A stretch of DNA of 64,000 nucleotides from Herbaspirillum sp. DW155 (GTDB taxonomy: Bacteria > Pseudomonadota > Gammaproteobacteria > Burkholderiales > Burkholderiaceae_D): positions 4,030,001-4,094,000 of the forward strand of contig NZ_AP029028.1 of NCBI RefSeq assembly GCF_037076565.1, written 5' to 3'. The notes under the pieces were generated by a model that was not told the origin of the DNA, did not search any database, and worked only from the letters and a program-made list of their open reading frames with translations. The position numbers and the translations under genes were made by a program. How positions within the stretch are numbered: the first letter of the stretch is position 1; each line of letters begins with the position of its first letter. Positions 55,819 through 64,000 of this stretch are shown here, piece after piece.

Positions 55819-57090
55819 ATGAAGAATCGCATCACGTCGCTCCGCTGGGTCGTCTTTTTCGTCCTGTTTTCTACTTCAAGCCTGTTGCTGATCGGCCGCA
55901 GGGCCGGCAATCTCGGCTTTTATGCATTGCTCCTGGCCGCCTTGCTGTCGCTGGTCTTGCGCAGCCAGCATGCCGATCTGCGGTTCGGTACCTTCGTTCG
56001 CCGGTTCTGGCCGTGGCATCTGGCGATGGCAGGCATGCTGCTGGCCATCCTGCTCAACCAGCTCATCTCGGGCGACTTCGCCGCGCGCAGCTTTGACTAT
56101 CCGTCGCGCATGGCCTTGTTCGTCCTGCTGGCCTGGGCTTGTCTGCAGTGCAGCGCGAGCATGCTGGGCTGGCTGCAATGGAGCTATGTGCTGGGCGCAT
56201 TGCTATGCACTGTCAAGATGTACATCATCACCGATGGTGGGACAACGCGCGCAGGACATGTGGACTTCATGCCCATCATCGAATTTGCCGACATGACGCT
56301 GCTGATGGGTTTCTACACCCTGGTGTCGATCCGTTACACGCCCGGTCGCGGAAACCTGCTGCATCTGCTCAACCTGCTGAAGATCGTGGCCTTCCTGGGT
56401 ACGCTCTATGCGGCCTACATTTCGGGCACGCGCGGAACATGGCTAGCCATTCCAGTGCTGGCTGCGATTGCCTCGAGGATCCTGTTCGACCGTTTTGAGC
56501 AGCGCAAGCAGATCTTGCTGGCGCTGGCGGGTGTATTGGGATTGATCAGCCTGTTCGTGCTCAATCCACAAGTGCAGCACCGGGTCGAGGCGGCCCAGCA
56601 AGACATCACCACCTATTCCAAGGATGCCAGCTCGGATACCTCTGTGGGCACGCGCCTGGGCCTGTGGAAAACGTCCTATGAGCTCTTCCTCGAGCATCCC
56701 CTCATCGGCGTTGGCCGCGAAAACTTCCACTCGACACTGCAGGGGCTCGGACAGCAAGGCAAGATCTCGCCCGTGATCGCACGCCAGATCCATTCCCACA
56801 ACGAGATCTTCTACAACATGGCCACCCTGGGTACTTTCGGGCTGGCCGGCCTGCTGGCGCTGTACCTGGTGCCGGGCGTCTGCTTTGCCCGCAAGATGCG
56901 CGATGCCGATGCCGAGGTCCGTGCCGTGGCCAGCATGGGTCTGATGACCGCCGTGGGTTTCTTCATCTTCGGTCTGACCGACGTGACCTTCATGTGGGGT
57001 GCCAGCGACAATTTCTATGCGATCTTCATGGCCATCCTCTTTGCCCATTGCTACCGCAGGCAGACGCAGCGGGCCCACCCGGCAGCCTGA
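55819..57090 (+). CDS. O-antigen ligase-like membrane protein (WaaL/Wzy family)
   Basis: 423 residues from ATG 55819 (MKNRITSLRWVVFFVLFS). About ten to twelve membrane helices and the large periplasmic loop TRLGLWKTSYELFLEHPLIG with VGRENFHSTLQGLG and the late HSHNEIFYNMATLGTFGLAG are the PF04932 pattern. The conserved Arg and His of that loop are present. It should attach glycan to lipid A-core, or polymerise O units. First gene of the surface-glycan cluster. Confidence 0.86.
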   Translation: MKNRITSLRWVVFFVLFSTSSLLLIGRRAGNLGFYALLLAALLSLVLRSQHADLRFGTFVRRFWPWHLAMAGMLLAILLNQLISGDFAARSFDYPSRMALFVLLAWACLQCSASMLGWLQWSYVLGALLCTVKMYIITDGGTTRAGHVDFMPIIEFADMTLLMGFYTLVSIRYTPGRGNLLHLLNLLKIVAFLGTLYAAYISGTRGTWLAIPVLAAIASRILFDRFEQRKQILLALAGVLGLISLFVLNPQVQHRVEAAQQDITTYSKDASSDTSVGTRLGLWKTSYELFLEHPLIGVGRENFHSTLQGLGQQGKISPVIARQIHSHNEIFYNMATLGTFGLAGLLALYLVPGVCFARKMRDADAEVRAVASMGLMTAVGFFIFGLTDVTFMWGASDNFYAIFMAILFAHCYRRQTQRAHPAA

Positions 57091-57134
57091 TCGCTGCGCC
57101 TTGCATCACACCTTGTCCACCTTTCCCGAAAACC

Positions 57135-57875
57135 ATGCCCATGTCTTCCTGGTTACAGCAAAAGCTGCGCAACAAGCAATTCAAATTCGGCTTCCCGCTG
57201 TTCGGCAAGGTCAACCGCATTGCGCTGCCCCAAGTCACCCTGGTCGTGATCGATTGCGTCAACTACGAGCGCGCACGGCGTGCCTTCGACCATTGCCAGT
57301 TCTACTGTGATTTTGGTGCGGCCAAACTGCTGACCCATTTCGCGTCGGAAGATCCCGGCGTGGTGCAGATCGCGCCGCTGCGCTCCATCGAGGAATATTC
57401 CCGCTTCGTCGTCAAGGATCTTTACCGGTATGTCGATACCGAATACGTGCTGGTGGCGCAATGGGACGGCTTCGTATGGAAGTACCGGATGTGGGATCCG
57501 GCCTTCCTTGAATACGACTATGTAGGCGCGCCCTGGCCGGCGCACCTCACCCGCGGTGAAGCCCATCGCGAGCATCGCGTCGGCAACGGCGGCTTTTCCC
57601 TGCGCAGCCGCCGTCTGCAACAGTTTCTGGCCGAGGATCCGGCCGTCGAAGTGACGGACAATGAAGACGTGGTGATCTGCCAGTATCTGCGCCCGTATCT
57701 GGAACAGGCCGGTTTCCGCTTTGCACCGGTGGAGCTGGCCGCCCGATTCAGCTGTGAAGGGCGTCTGGAAGAGGCCTTCGGCCATCATGGCCACCAGGGC
57801 TGGAACATGCCGCTACGCCCGCTCTGGCTGAAAATCTATCATCTGCTGCATCACGGACGCTTCAGCGTCCGCTGA
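57135..57875 (+). CDS. DUF5672 family protein, putative glycosyltransferase-like
   Basis: 246 residues from ATG 57135 or two codons later. Sequence LVVIDCVNYERARRAFDHCQ, then YVLVAQWDGFVWKYRMWDPA, then VGNGGFSLRSRRLQQFLAED and NEDVVICQYLRP match DUF5672, a domain found in fungal and bacterial glycan genes and thought to be GT-A-like. The GNGGFSLR stretch recalls acceptor regions of GT32-type enzymes. Activity is unproved. Adjacent to the ligase and probably in one transcript. Confidence 0.75.
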   Translation: MPMSSWLQQKLRNKQFKFGFPLFGKVNRIALPQVTLVVIDCVNYERARRAFDHCQFYCDFGAAKLLTHFASEDPGVVQIAPLRSIEEYSRFVVKDLYRYVDTEYVLVAQWDGFVWKYRMWDPAFLEYDYVGAPWPAHLTRGEAHREHRVGNGGFSLRSRRLQQFLAEDPAVEVTDNEDVVICQYLRPYLEQAGFRFAPVELAARFSCEGRLEEAFGHHGHQGWNMPLRPLWLKIYHLLHHGRFSVR

Positions 57876-57901
57876 CCCCGGCAGGGCCGCCGGACTCCCG
57901 T

Positions 57902-59023
57902 TCAGGCGGCAACCATCCCAATGGCCCGGACATGGGCCAGGACTTCCTCCACTCCGATCTCGGTGATCCATCCCTTGCGGCTCTTGACGCTGACGATCTT
58001 GCTATTGGCAGCATCGATAGGCACCCACTCCGGACTCGTCTGCCGCATCAGGGCAATCACCGGGACATGCACGGCATTGGCCAGATGCATGACGGCCGTC
58101 TCCACGGAAATGATGAGCTGACACAACGCCAGCAAGGCCGGCAGCTGGAAGAAGTTTTCTTCTGCGCTGAAGAGCAGGATGTTGCGGACATCGGACTTCG
58201 CCAGCAACGCGCGCGCCTGTTCCAGGCGCTCAGGGACGACGTTGAGCACGAACCATCCATCGCGCCAGGCCGGCAGCTGCTGCATGCGCTGCGCCAGCTC
58301 CAGCATGCGCTCCAGCGGCCAGCTGCGCTCTTCGGATTTGGAAAACGCATTGAGGAATGCCAGCTGCGCCCCGGCCGGCACGCCCTGCGCCGCCAGATCC
58401 TCGCGCGCGCGCTGCTGCCACTGCGGGGGAATCTCCACGAAGGGGAAGCGCTCCTCTGGCGTGGTGGTGATGCCGAAGAGCTGCTCGAACCAGGACGCAT
58501 AGAGCGCACTGATATGTTCCCCCTGCAGTTCCGAGGACTTGTAGGCGGGAATGAACGCGTCCAGCTTGCGATAGGCAAGATACTTGCGGATATCCAGCAG
58601 GCGCACCCGCTTCTTCTGCGCTACAACAAAGCCTTTCGGACTGATCTTGCGCACCAGTTCCGCGTACAGGTGACGTGCCAGCACGGCGAACGAGACCACG
58701 ATCGGGTACTGCTCGGCCTGCGCCTGCACAATCGATTGCTGATACAGCTGCGGGCTGTAGGTCTGGTCGTAGATGCGATCAAACAGGCCGGTAGCCCCCA
58801 CCCAGTCGTACAGGGAATATTTCTTCAGGTGCGGCCATTTCGACGCATCCGAGGTACGGCGCACCTCGTCGACCCAGAGGTGCATGCGGATATGCGGGTA
58901 GGCGCGCTTGAAGGCCCGGAAACAATTCTGCATATAGGTGAAATCCCCCAGCGCCAAGTGAGCGACAAACAGGATCTTGTCAGATTTCTTCAGCAGTTCG
59001 GGAGAGATCAGTTGTTGGGACAT
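57902..59023 (-). CDS. Glycosyltransferase family 9-like (heptosyltransferase fold)
   Basis: 373 residues. ILFVAHLALGDFTYMQNCFR at the start and the nucleotide-sugar region LIISVETAVMHLANAVHVPV and LMRQTSPEWVPIDAANSKIV belong to GT9. It is about 40% alike by eye to the protein at 60080-61183, so the two arose by duplication. They probably add related sugars to the LPS inner core. Convergent with the DUF5672 gene. Confidence 0.82.
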   Translation of the reverse strand: MSQQLISPELLKKSDKILFVAHLALGDFTYMQNCFRAFKRAYPHIRMHLWVDEVRRTSDASKWPHLKKYSLYDWVGATGLFDRIYDQTYSPQLYQQSIVQAQAEQYPIVVSFAVLARHLYAELVRKISPKGFVVAQKKRVRLLDIRKYLAYRKLDAFIPAYKSSELQGEHISALYASWFEQLFGITTTPEERFPFVEIPPQWQQRAREDLAAQGVPAGAQLAFLNAFSKSEERSWPLERMLELAQRMQQLPAWRDGWFVLNVVPERLEQARALLAKSDVRNILLFSAEENFFQLPALLALCQLIISVETAVMHLANAVHVPVIALMRQTSPEWVPIDAANSKIVSVKSRKGWITEIGVEEVLAHVRAIGMVAA

Positions 59024-59090
59024 GGTATCGAAAGCAATTCAAAGGGAGCAGAAGCCGACGGCTACTGGACTGGGCGGCGACAGCGGCAGG

Positions 59091-60080
59091 TCAGCGCCTG
59101 CGGCGCATGCGCAGGTAGCGCAGATACCAGCGCAGGCTTTCCAGGCGCTGGCCGCGCGCCCACAGGAAGCGGGAATGCATGCGTGCTTCCTTGTAGTTCT
59201 GCGGCGCCATATCGAGCGGCACGGCAGCCCATGCCGACTGCCGGTGGCAGTGTTCGAACAATTTGACAGCATCATGCCCGCACCATGCACCCCAAGGCTT
59301 GACCGAGCCGGCGAAATGGATGAAGGTCGCAGCACCTGGCGCAATGTCCAGTGCCGGACGATTGCCTTCCAGGTCGCCCACCAGGCCGTAGAGATAATTC
59401 CAGCGGATGTCGATGTAGCGCGCCCGGCCATCCAGCACCACATTGAGCGCATCCTGGTCGGGAAAGCGGAAACGCTCTCCCTGCTGCAGGATGGCGCTGA
59501 TCGTCTGCTGGCTGATCCCTGCCTCCAGCCAGCGCGCAATGTTGATGAACAACATGCCGGAGTTGAAATAGCGCCCATGCTTGAGTTGCAGCGCGGCGAC
59601 CCGGCGTTGCGTGGTTGCAATCGCGTCAGGCACCACGGCCACGATATCCTGGGTGAGGTCCAGCGCATCCAGCGCATCGATGCTGCCCACGCAGAGGATG
59701 TCGGCATCCAGGTAAAGCACCCGGTCGGTATAGGACTTGAGCAGGTCGGGAATGACCAGGCGGGCAAAAATGGCCGAGGAATAGTAGGACGAACGCGTGT
59801 ATTGCTCGAAACGATCGAACAGACCCGCATCGAGCAGATGGACGTGACAGCGCACCCCGGGGCGTTGCGCCAGGCCCTCGAAGAGGCGACGATTGTCATC
59901 GGACACCTTGGTGGCCAGCACGTGGAAGGTGAAATGGCGTAGCGGATTATGTTCGAGGATGGAGGCGATGGTCGCGCCCATGCAGCGGAAATAGCGGTCA
60001 TCCACGCAGAACACGATATGAAAAGAATCATCACCGCCAGCGTAGCCACTCTGGAGAACAGGTTCGGGCAGCTCAGCCAT
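59091..60080 (-). CDS. Glycosyltransferase family 8 (galactosyl/glucosyltransferase)
   Basis: 329 residues from ATG 60080, overlapping the upstream GT9 stop (TGATG). GT8 hallmarks: HIVFCVDDRYFRCMGATIAS, the DxD in DRVLYLDADILCVGS, YFNSGMLFINIARWLEAG, and the HFAGSVKPWG end. Donor is UDP-glucose or UDP-galactose. The lipopolysaccharide core is the likely acceptor. Ends in a basic YLRYLRMRRRR that may contact the membrane. Confidence 0.88.
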   Translation of the reverse strand: MAELPEPVLQSGYAGGDDSFHIVFCVDDRYFRCMGATIASILEHNPLRHFTFHVLATKVSDDNRRLFEGLAQRPGVRCHVHLLDAGLFDRFEQYTRSSYYSSAIFARLVIPDLLKSYTDRVLYLDADILCVGSIDALDALDLTQDIVAVVPDAIATTQRRVAALQLKHGRYFNSGMLFINIARWLEAGISQQTISAILQQGERFRFPDQDALNVVLDGRARYIDIRWNYLYGLVGDLEGNRPALDIAPGAATFIHFAGSVKPWGAWCGHDAVKLFEHCHRQSAWAAVPLDMAPQNYKEARMHSRFLWARGQRLESLRWYLRYLRMRRRR

Positions 60081-61183
60081 CACAGCGCCTCCATCACCGC
60101 GCGTACCTGCTCGGCAGGTATGGCGTCCACCCAGTCTGAGCGCCGGGCGGCCATGACGACCCGGCTGTTGGCCTTGTCGAAAGGCGCCCACTCAGGATTT
60201 TTGCGCCGCATCAGCGCCACCACCGGCACATGGACGGCATTGGCCAGGTGCATGACGGCGGTTTCGACCGACACCACCAGGTCACAGCATTGCAGCAGGG
60301 CCGGCAACTGGTAAAAGTTCTGGTCCGCGCTGAACCAGAAGGTGCGCGCCGGTAGCCGGTCGGCGATCTCCTGCCGGGCCTGCTCGATCTCCTGGGGTGT
60401 GGCATTGATGATGAAGTGGGCATGGCGCCACTTGCCTTGTGCCTGCAGCAAGCCGATCAGGTCGGCGACGCGGCCGACCGGCCAGCAGCGCTTGCGCGTC
60501 TTGGCAAACGGATTGATGAAGACCAGCGGCGCGTCCTCCCGGCGTGCAGGGATGCCCCAGCTGGCCAGTTGCTCACGCGCCTGCTGCTGCCAGTGCGCAG
60601 GAATGTCGATATAGGGGAAACGCTGCTGGCGGTCCATGCGCACGTTGGCCAGTTGCATGAACCAGTCGGCGTATTCGTCAGTGATGTGGTACCCGGGAAA
60701 AGTCTGGAACGCGGCAAAACTGGCGTCGAGCTTCCGATAGGCCGCAAAGTCCGACGGCACGTACCAGCGGGCCTTGCCACGCATCCCCACCACCCAGGCC
60801 TGCGGACCGCAGGCGCGCGCCAGCCGGGCATACTGGGGCCGCCGCAACGTGGCCAGGGAGATCACGATCGGATAGGCCTCCGCCTGCGCCTGCGTGATCG
60901 ACTCGGCCAGCAAGTCCGGGCTGTAGGTGCGGCGATATACCTTCTCGAAGAAGGGACAGCTCTCTGCCCAGTCGTAGAGTGCGTAGTTTTTCAGGTAGCC
61001 CCATTTGCTGCGGTCGTTGGTGCGCCTTACCTCGTCGATCCAGAGATGAATGCGCAGATGGGGATAAGCCTCGGAAAACGCCTTGAAACCGTTTTGCAGA
61101 TAGGTAAAGTCGCCGATGGCCAGATGGGCGATGAACAGGATCTTGTCGGCCTTGGCCAGCTGTTCCTGGGGAATCAATGGCAT
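60080..61183 (-). CDS. Glycosyltransferase family 9-like (heptosyltransferase fold), paralogue
   Basis: 367 residues, beginning MPLIPQEQLAKADKILFIAH. LAIGDFTYLQNGFKAFSEAY and LVVSVETAVMHLANAVHVPV with RRKNPEWAPFDKANSRVVMA match the GT9 paralogue at 57902. Translationally coupled to the GT8 gene downstream. It would act on the cytoplasmic face of the inner membrane in core synthesis. Confidence 0.82.
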   Translation of the reverse strand: MPLIPQEQLAKADKILFIAHLAIGDFTYLQNGFKAFSEAYPHLRIHLWIDEVRRTNDRSKWGYLKNYALYDWAESCPFFEKVYRRTYSPDLLAESITQAQAEAYPIVISLATLRRPQYARLARACGPQAWVVGMRGKARWYVPSDFAAYRKLDASFAAFQTFPGYHITDEYADWFMQLANVRMDRQQRFPYIDIPAHWQQQAREQLASWGIPARREDAPLVFINPFAKTRKRCWPVGRVADLIGLLQAQGKWRHAHFIINATPQEIEQARQEIADRLPARTFWFSADQNFYQLPALLQCCDLVVSVETAVMHLANAVHVPVVALMRRKNPEWAPFDKANSRVVMAARRSDWVDAIPAEQVRAVMEAL

Positions 61184-61300
61184 GTCATGTCCTCGGGCAG
61201 GGCGTGGTCGTCATCATGGCGACACCGGAAAAAGGATGGTGCCAACGGGCAGTGGCCGGGACGGCTGGCAGGCGCTGGGATGAGAGTGCTGATGTTCACT

Positions 61301-63031
61301 TCACTCTCCGGCAAATTGCATGCGATAGAGATTGGCGTAGGCCCCCTGCCGCTCCAGCAACTCCTGGTGGCTGCCGGATTCGACGATGCGGCCCTCGGCG
61401 AGCACCACGATGCGGTCAGCCCGTTCGATGGTCGAGAGGCGGTGCGCGATCACGAGCGTCGTGCGGTTCTTCATCAACTGATCCAGCGCTGCCTGCACGG
61501 CCCGCTCGGATTCGGTATCTAAGGCCGACGTCGCCTCGTCCAGGATCAGGATCGGGGCATTCTTGTAAATCGCCCGGGCAATGGCCATGCGCTGGCGCTG
61601 GCCGCCCGACAGACGGCTGCCATTGTCGCCCAGCGGGGTCTCCACACCTTGCGGCAGACCGGCCACCACGTCATCCAGATAGGCCGCCTTGATGGCTGCC
61701 TGCACCCGTTCCAGGTCCGGAGTGGCATCGCCGTAGGCGATATTGGCGACCACGGTGTCGTCGAACAGGACGACGTGCTGGCTGACCATGGCGATCTGCC
61801 GACGCAGGCTGGTCAGGGAAATGTCGTCGATACACACCCCGTCCAGCAGGATGCGGCCCGACGTCGCCGTGTAGAAGCCGGGGATCAGGTTCACCAGCGT
61901 CGTCTTGCCACCGCCGGACATGCCCACGAAGGCCACCGTCTGACCAGCGGCAATGTCGAGGTTGATATCGGACAGTGCCGCGCGTTCCTGTTCCCGATAG
62001 TGGAATCCGACCTTCTCGAAGCGCAGGTTGCCTTCCGAACGTGCAGCCAGTTCGCGACCGGTGGTGCGCTCGACAGGGCTGTCGATGAGCGTGAAGACCG
62101 CCTCGGCCGCCGCCATGCCCCGCTGCAGCGGGCCGTTGACTTCGGCCAGCTGCTTCAGCGGCGCCAGCAAGGCAATCATGGCCGTGAAGAAGGAAATGAA
62201 ACCGCCTACGGTAATCTGGTTGTGGCTGGCCTGGATCAGCGCCAGCATGATCATCACCGACATGGCGCAGGCCGTCATGATCTGGGTCAGAGGAACCGTC
62301 GCCGCAAACACGCTCACCATGCGCATGCTGTAGCGGCGCAGCTTTTCGGCGCGCTCGTGGAAGCGGCGCCGCTCATAGGCTTGCCCGCCGAAAATCTTCA
62401 CGACTTGCTGGGCCCGCGTGGTTTCCTCGATGACTTGCGTCAGTTCGGCATTGACCACGAGGGAATCCTTGTTCAGCCGCTTGAGCCGCTTGCCGGTCAG
62501 GCGCACCAGGAAGGTCATCAGCGGCATGAGCACCAGGGCGATGATCGTCAGCGACCAGCTGATGTAGAGCATATACGCCAGCAGCCCGGCGATGGTCAGC
62601 GTGCAGCGGATCATGGAGATGAATATCTTGGTCACCATGTCGATGATCTGCTGCACTTCGAACATGATCGAATTGATCGTACTGCCGGTGGACTTCACCG
62701 AGGTGAAATCGATACCGACATGCAGGATGCGATCGAACATGGTCTGCCGCAGCTCGTTGAGAACGCGGGTCGAGACCCAGCTCATCATGTAGGTGGTCAG
62801 GAAGGTCGAGGCCCCGCGCGCCACAAAGGCACCAATGACGGCAACCGGGACCAGCCACAAGGGGAAAGTCGGTCTTTCGACAAAGCCATGATCCAGCAAA
62901 ATCTTGAAGATGTAGGCGACGACCGGCTCCGTCGCGGCGGTGACGAGCATGCCGAGAAACGCCAGGATGAGGCGATTCTGATAGGGACGGTGATACTCGA
63001 TCAGCCGTTTGATGTAGGGTGAAACCTTCAT
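61301..63031 (-). CDS. msbA: Lipid A/LPS export ABC transporter MsbA
   Basis: 576 residues. Six membrane helices (LAFLGMLVTAATEPVVAYIF first) fused to an ATPase domain with Walker A VGMSGGGKTTLVNL, signature LSGGQRQRMAIARA, Walker B ILILDEATSALD. The N-terminal layout and length match MsbA, the flippase of core-lipid A. Placed with glycosyltransferases for the same molecule. No gene between it and the GT9 gene except a 117-bp gap. Confidence 0.93.
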   Translation of the reverse strand: MKVSPYIKRLIEYHRPYQNRLILAFLGMLVTAATEPVVAYIFKILLDHGFVERPTFPLWLVPVAVIGAFVARGASTFLTTYMMSWVSTRVLNELRQTMFDRILHVGIDFTSVKSTGSTINSIMFEVQQIIDMVTKIFISMIRCTLTIAGLLAYMLYISWSLTIIALVLMPLMTFLVRLTGKRLKRLNKDSLVVNAELTQVIEETTRAQQVVKIFGGQAYERRRFHERAEKLRRYSMRMVSVFAATVPLTQIMTACAMSVMIMLALIQASHNQITVGGFISFFTAMIALLAPLKQLAEVNGPLQRGMAAAEAVFTLIDSPVERTTGRELAARSEGNLRFEKVGFHYREQERAALSDINLDIAAGQTVAFVGMSGGGKTTLVNLIPGFYTATSGRILLDGVCIDDISLTSLRRQIAMVSQHVVLFDDTVVANIAYGDATPDLERVQAAIKAAYLDDVVAGLPQGVETPLGDNGSRLSGGQRQRMAIARAIYKNAPILILDEATSALDTESERAVQAALDQLMKNRTTLVIAHRLSTIERADRIVVLAEGRIVESGSHQELLERQGAYANLYRMQFAGE

Positions 63032-63098
63032 GCGAAACCAAATCCAATAAAAGAAAAACGCCGTCGCCGGATGTCAGCGCAGCATATACGCCACCGCC

Positions 63099-63860
63099 TC
63101 AGGCCCGAGGGGGCGCATCATTCCCAGGCTGCGCGCTGCGCCGCCGCCAGGCATGCAGATGGCTGTTCAGGCTGTCGCGGGCCATGTAGAACTCGCGCTT
63201 GAGTTTTTGCAAGAGAGTACGTTTTGCTTTTATTCTGCCGATCGTTGTACCCAGCAGATCGTTTCGATGATGTACCACGGAAGGCGTCACCGACAGCGCC
63301 CTGACGCCATGCTCCCAGGTACGGCTGACCATGTCATCGACGGCATAGATGATGTTGCGACCATGCTCCACCAGGACAGCTGCGGCATCCCGATGGATCA
63401 CATAGCCTTGCATGCCAAAGGGCTGCTTCCGATGATCCTTGATGATACTGCCGTTGGGCAAGCGCGCGATCTGCCAGGAATCCTCCGCACCATCATCGGC
63501 AAGTCGCATGAAGCCGAATGGTACGGAGCTGCTGGCGATAGCCTGCAGCGTCGGGACAAAATGCTCATGGATATCCACGTCGTCTTCCAGCACGCACCAC
63601 ATCTGATCCTGCGAAGCGAGCAACGCTTTCCAGACCCGGTAATGACTGTCGTAACAGCCAACCTCGGAGAGATTGAGGTCATTGCCATGAATCCTCCAGC
63701 GCGCGGCACGATCATAGCTGGCCGGATATTCTTTGAAGCGTTCCACCGCAAAGAACCTGAACTCGGCGCCCACCCGCGCCAATTGCTCGCTGACATGACG
63801 CCGGCGTTCGTGGCATTCGACCAGCGAAATGACCACGATCTCCATTCTGCTTACTGCCAT
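63099..63860 (-). CDS. Glycosyltransferase family 25 (LPS)
   Basis: 253 residues. EIVVISLVECHERRRHVSEQ at the start, GCYDSHYRVWKALLASQDQM, the acidic VLEDDVDI and GMQGYVIHRDAAAVLVEHG are the GT25 pattern (LpsA/Lex-type galactosyltransferases). The start may be ATG 63860 or 63845. It likely adds a hexose to the core. Ends in a basic, Ala/Pro-rich tail. Upstream of msbA on the same strand. Confidence 0.85.
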   Translation of the reverse strand: MAVSRMEIVVISLVECHERRRHVSEQLARVGAEFRFFAVERFKEYPASYDRAARWRIHGNDLNLSEVGCYDSHYRVWKALLASQDQMWCVLEDDVDIHEHFVPTLQAIASSSVPFGFMRLADDGAEDSWQIARLPNGSIIKDHRKQPFGMQGYVIHRDAAAVLVEHGRNIIYAVDDMVSRTWEHGVRALSVTPSVVHHRNDLLGTTIGRIKAKRTLLQKLKREFYMARDSLNSHLHAWRRRSAQPGNDAPPRA

Positions 63861-63909
63861 TGATGTCGACCCCGAATAGTAATGAATTTATTAGTCATGA
63901 GAGATTGCG

Positions 63910-64000
63910 TCAGTATTCGACCACTACCGCTTCCTTGCCGAAGGAAGCCACCAGCGTCGATTGCAGGCTGTCGCTGGGATTGACACGCCAGGCGTCGCCC
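63910..64000 (-). CDS. C-terminal end of an unidentified gene (partial)
   Basis: The last 29 codons are readable (begins GDAWRVNPSDSLQSTL, ends FGKEAVVVEY, stop TGA at 63912-63910). The fragment is too short for a sure call. The end of a DNA polymerase III alpha chain (dnaE), often near msbA in this class, would be compatible, but this is a guess. Confidence 0.4.
   Translation of the reverse strand, partial: GDAWRVNPSDSLQSTLVASFGKEAVVVEY

Overview
The window looks like a betaproteobacterial chromosome of the Oxalobacteraceae, most like Herbaspirillum. This is inferred from high-GC coding sequence, a Burkholderiales-type porin, several soluble-tail chemoreceptors and the gene string hemF-nadD-rsfS-rlmH-maf-rng. 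No database search was possible, so genus and gene names rest on motif and family recognition.

Positions 1-10813 are an accessory region of visibly lower GC. It holds a filamentous (inovirus-type) prophage ending at a tRNA-Thr(CGT) gene. Leftward from 9722 come a ssDNA-binding protein, a 56-residue basic protein, three very small or short hydrophobic virion proteins, the major coat protein with a terminator behind it, a large adsorption protein, a DUF2523 protein, a Zot/pI ATPase and a secretin. A lone rightward ORF and a roughly 185-bp imperfect palindrome (probable replication origin) separate these from an HUH/rolling-circle replication initiator, a tyrosine recombinase and, on the same strand, a type II restriction-modification pair resembling the XcyI/Cfr9I (CCCGGG) group. 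A rightward lysogeny-like arm holds a DUF2726 protein and an XRE/HTH regulator whose 3' end runs into the tRNA gene. Repeated GTTAC/GTAAC half-sites mark the phage control regions.

Positions 10850-22130 are a sensing and envelope region: a porin, a structured non-coding element built of nested inverted repeats, two divergent chemoreceptors, a membrane-anchored DNA/RNA endonuclease, a periplasmic alginate-lyase-like protein, a lone receiver-domain protein, a repeat-rich hydrophilic protein, and a FecR plus OmpA-lipoprotein pair.

Positions 22131-37140 carry an oxidation and redox cluster (iron alcohol dehydrogenase, aldehyde dehydrogenase, PntA, PntB), a heme-oxygenase-like redox protein, a DUF3297 protein, a NIT-domain chemoreceptor, a solute-binding protein, a RarD-like permease and a membrane diguanylate cyclase.

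Positions 37190-55582 are mostly housekeeping: fbp, pepN, a DUF4136 lipoprotein, a branched-chain-type binding protein, a quinone oxidoreductase, an EamA permease, a HerA-like ATPase, yebC, purD, mscS, and the tightly packed hemF-nadD-rsfS-rlmH-maf-rng run. RsfS has an unusual long Thr/Lys/Ala-rich tail. Positions 55800-64000 are a surface-glycan cluster (WaaL-like ligase, DUF5672 protein, two GT9 paralogues, GT8, MsbA, GT25), ending in the C-terminus of an unidentified gene.
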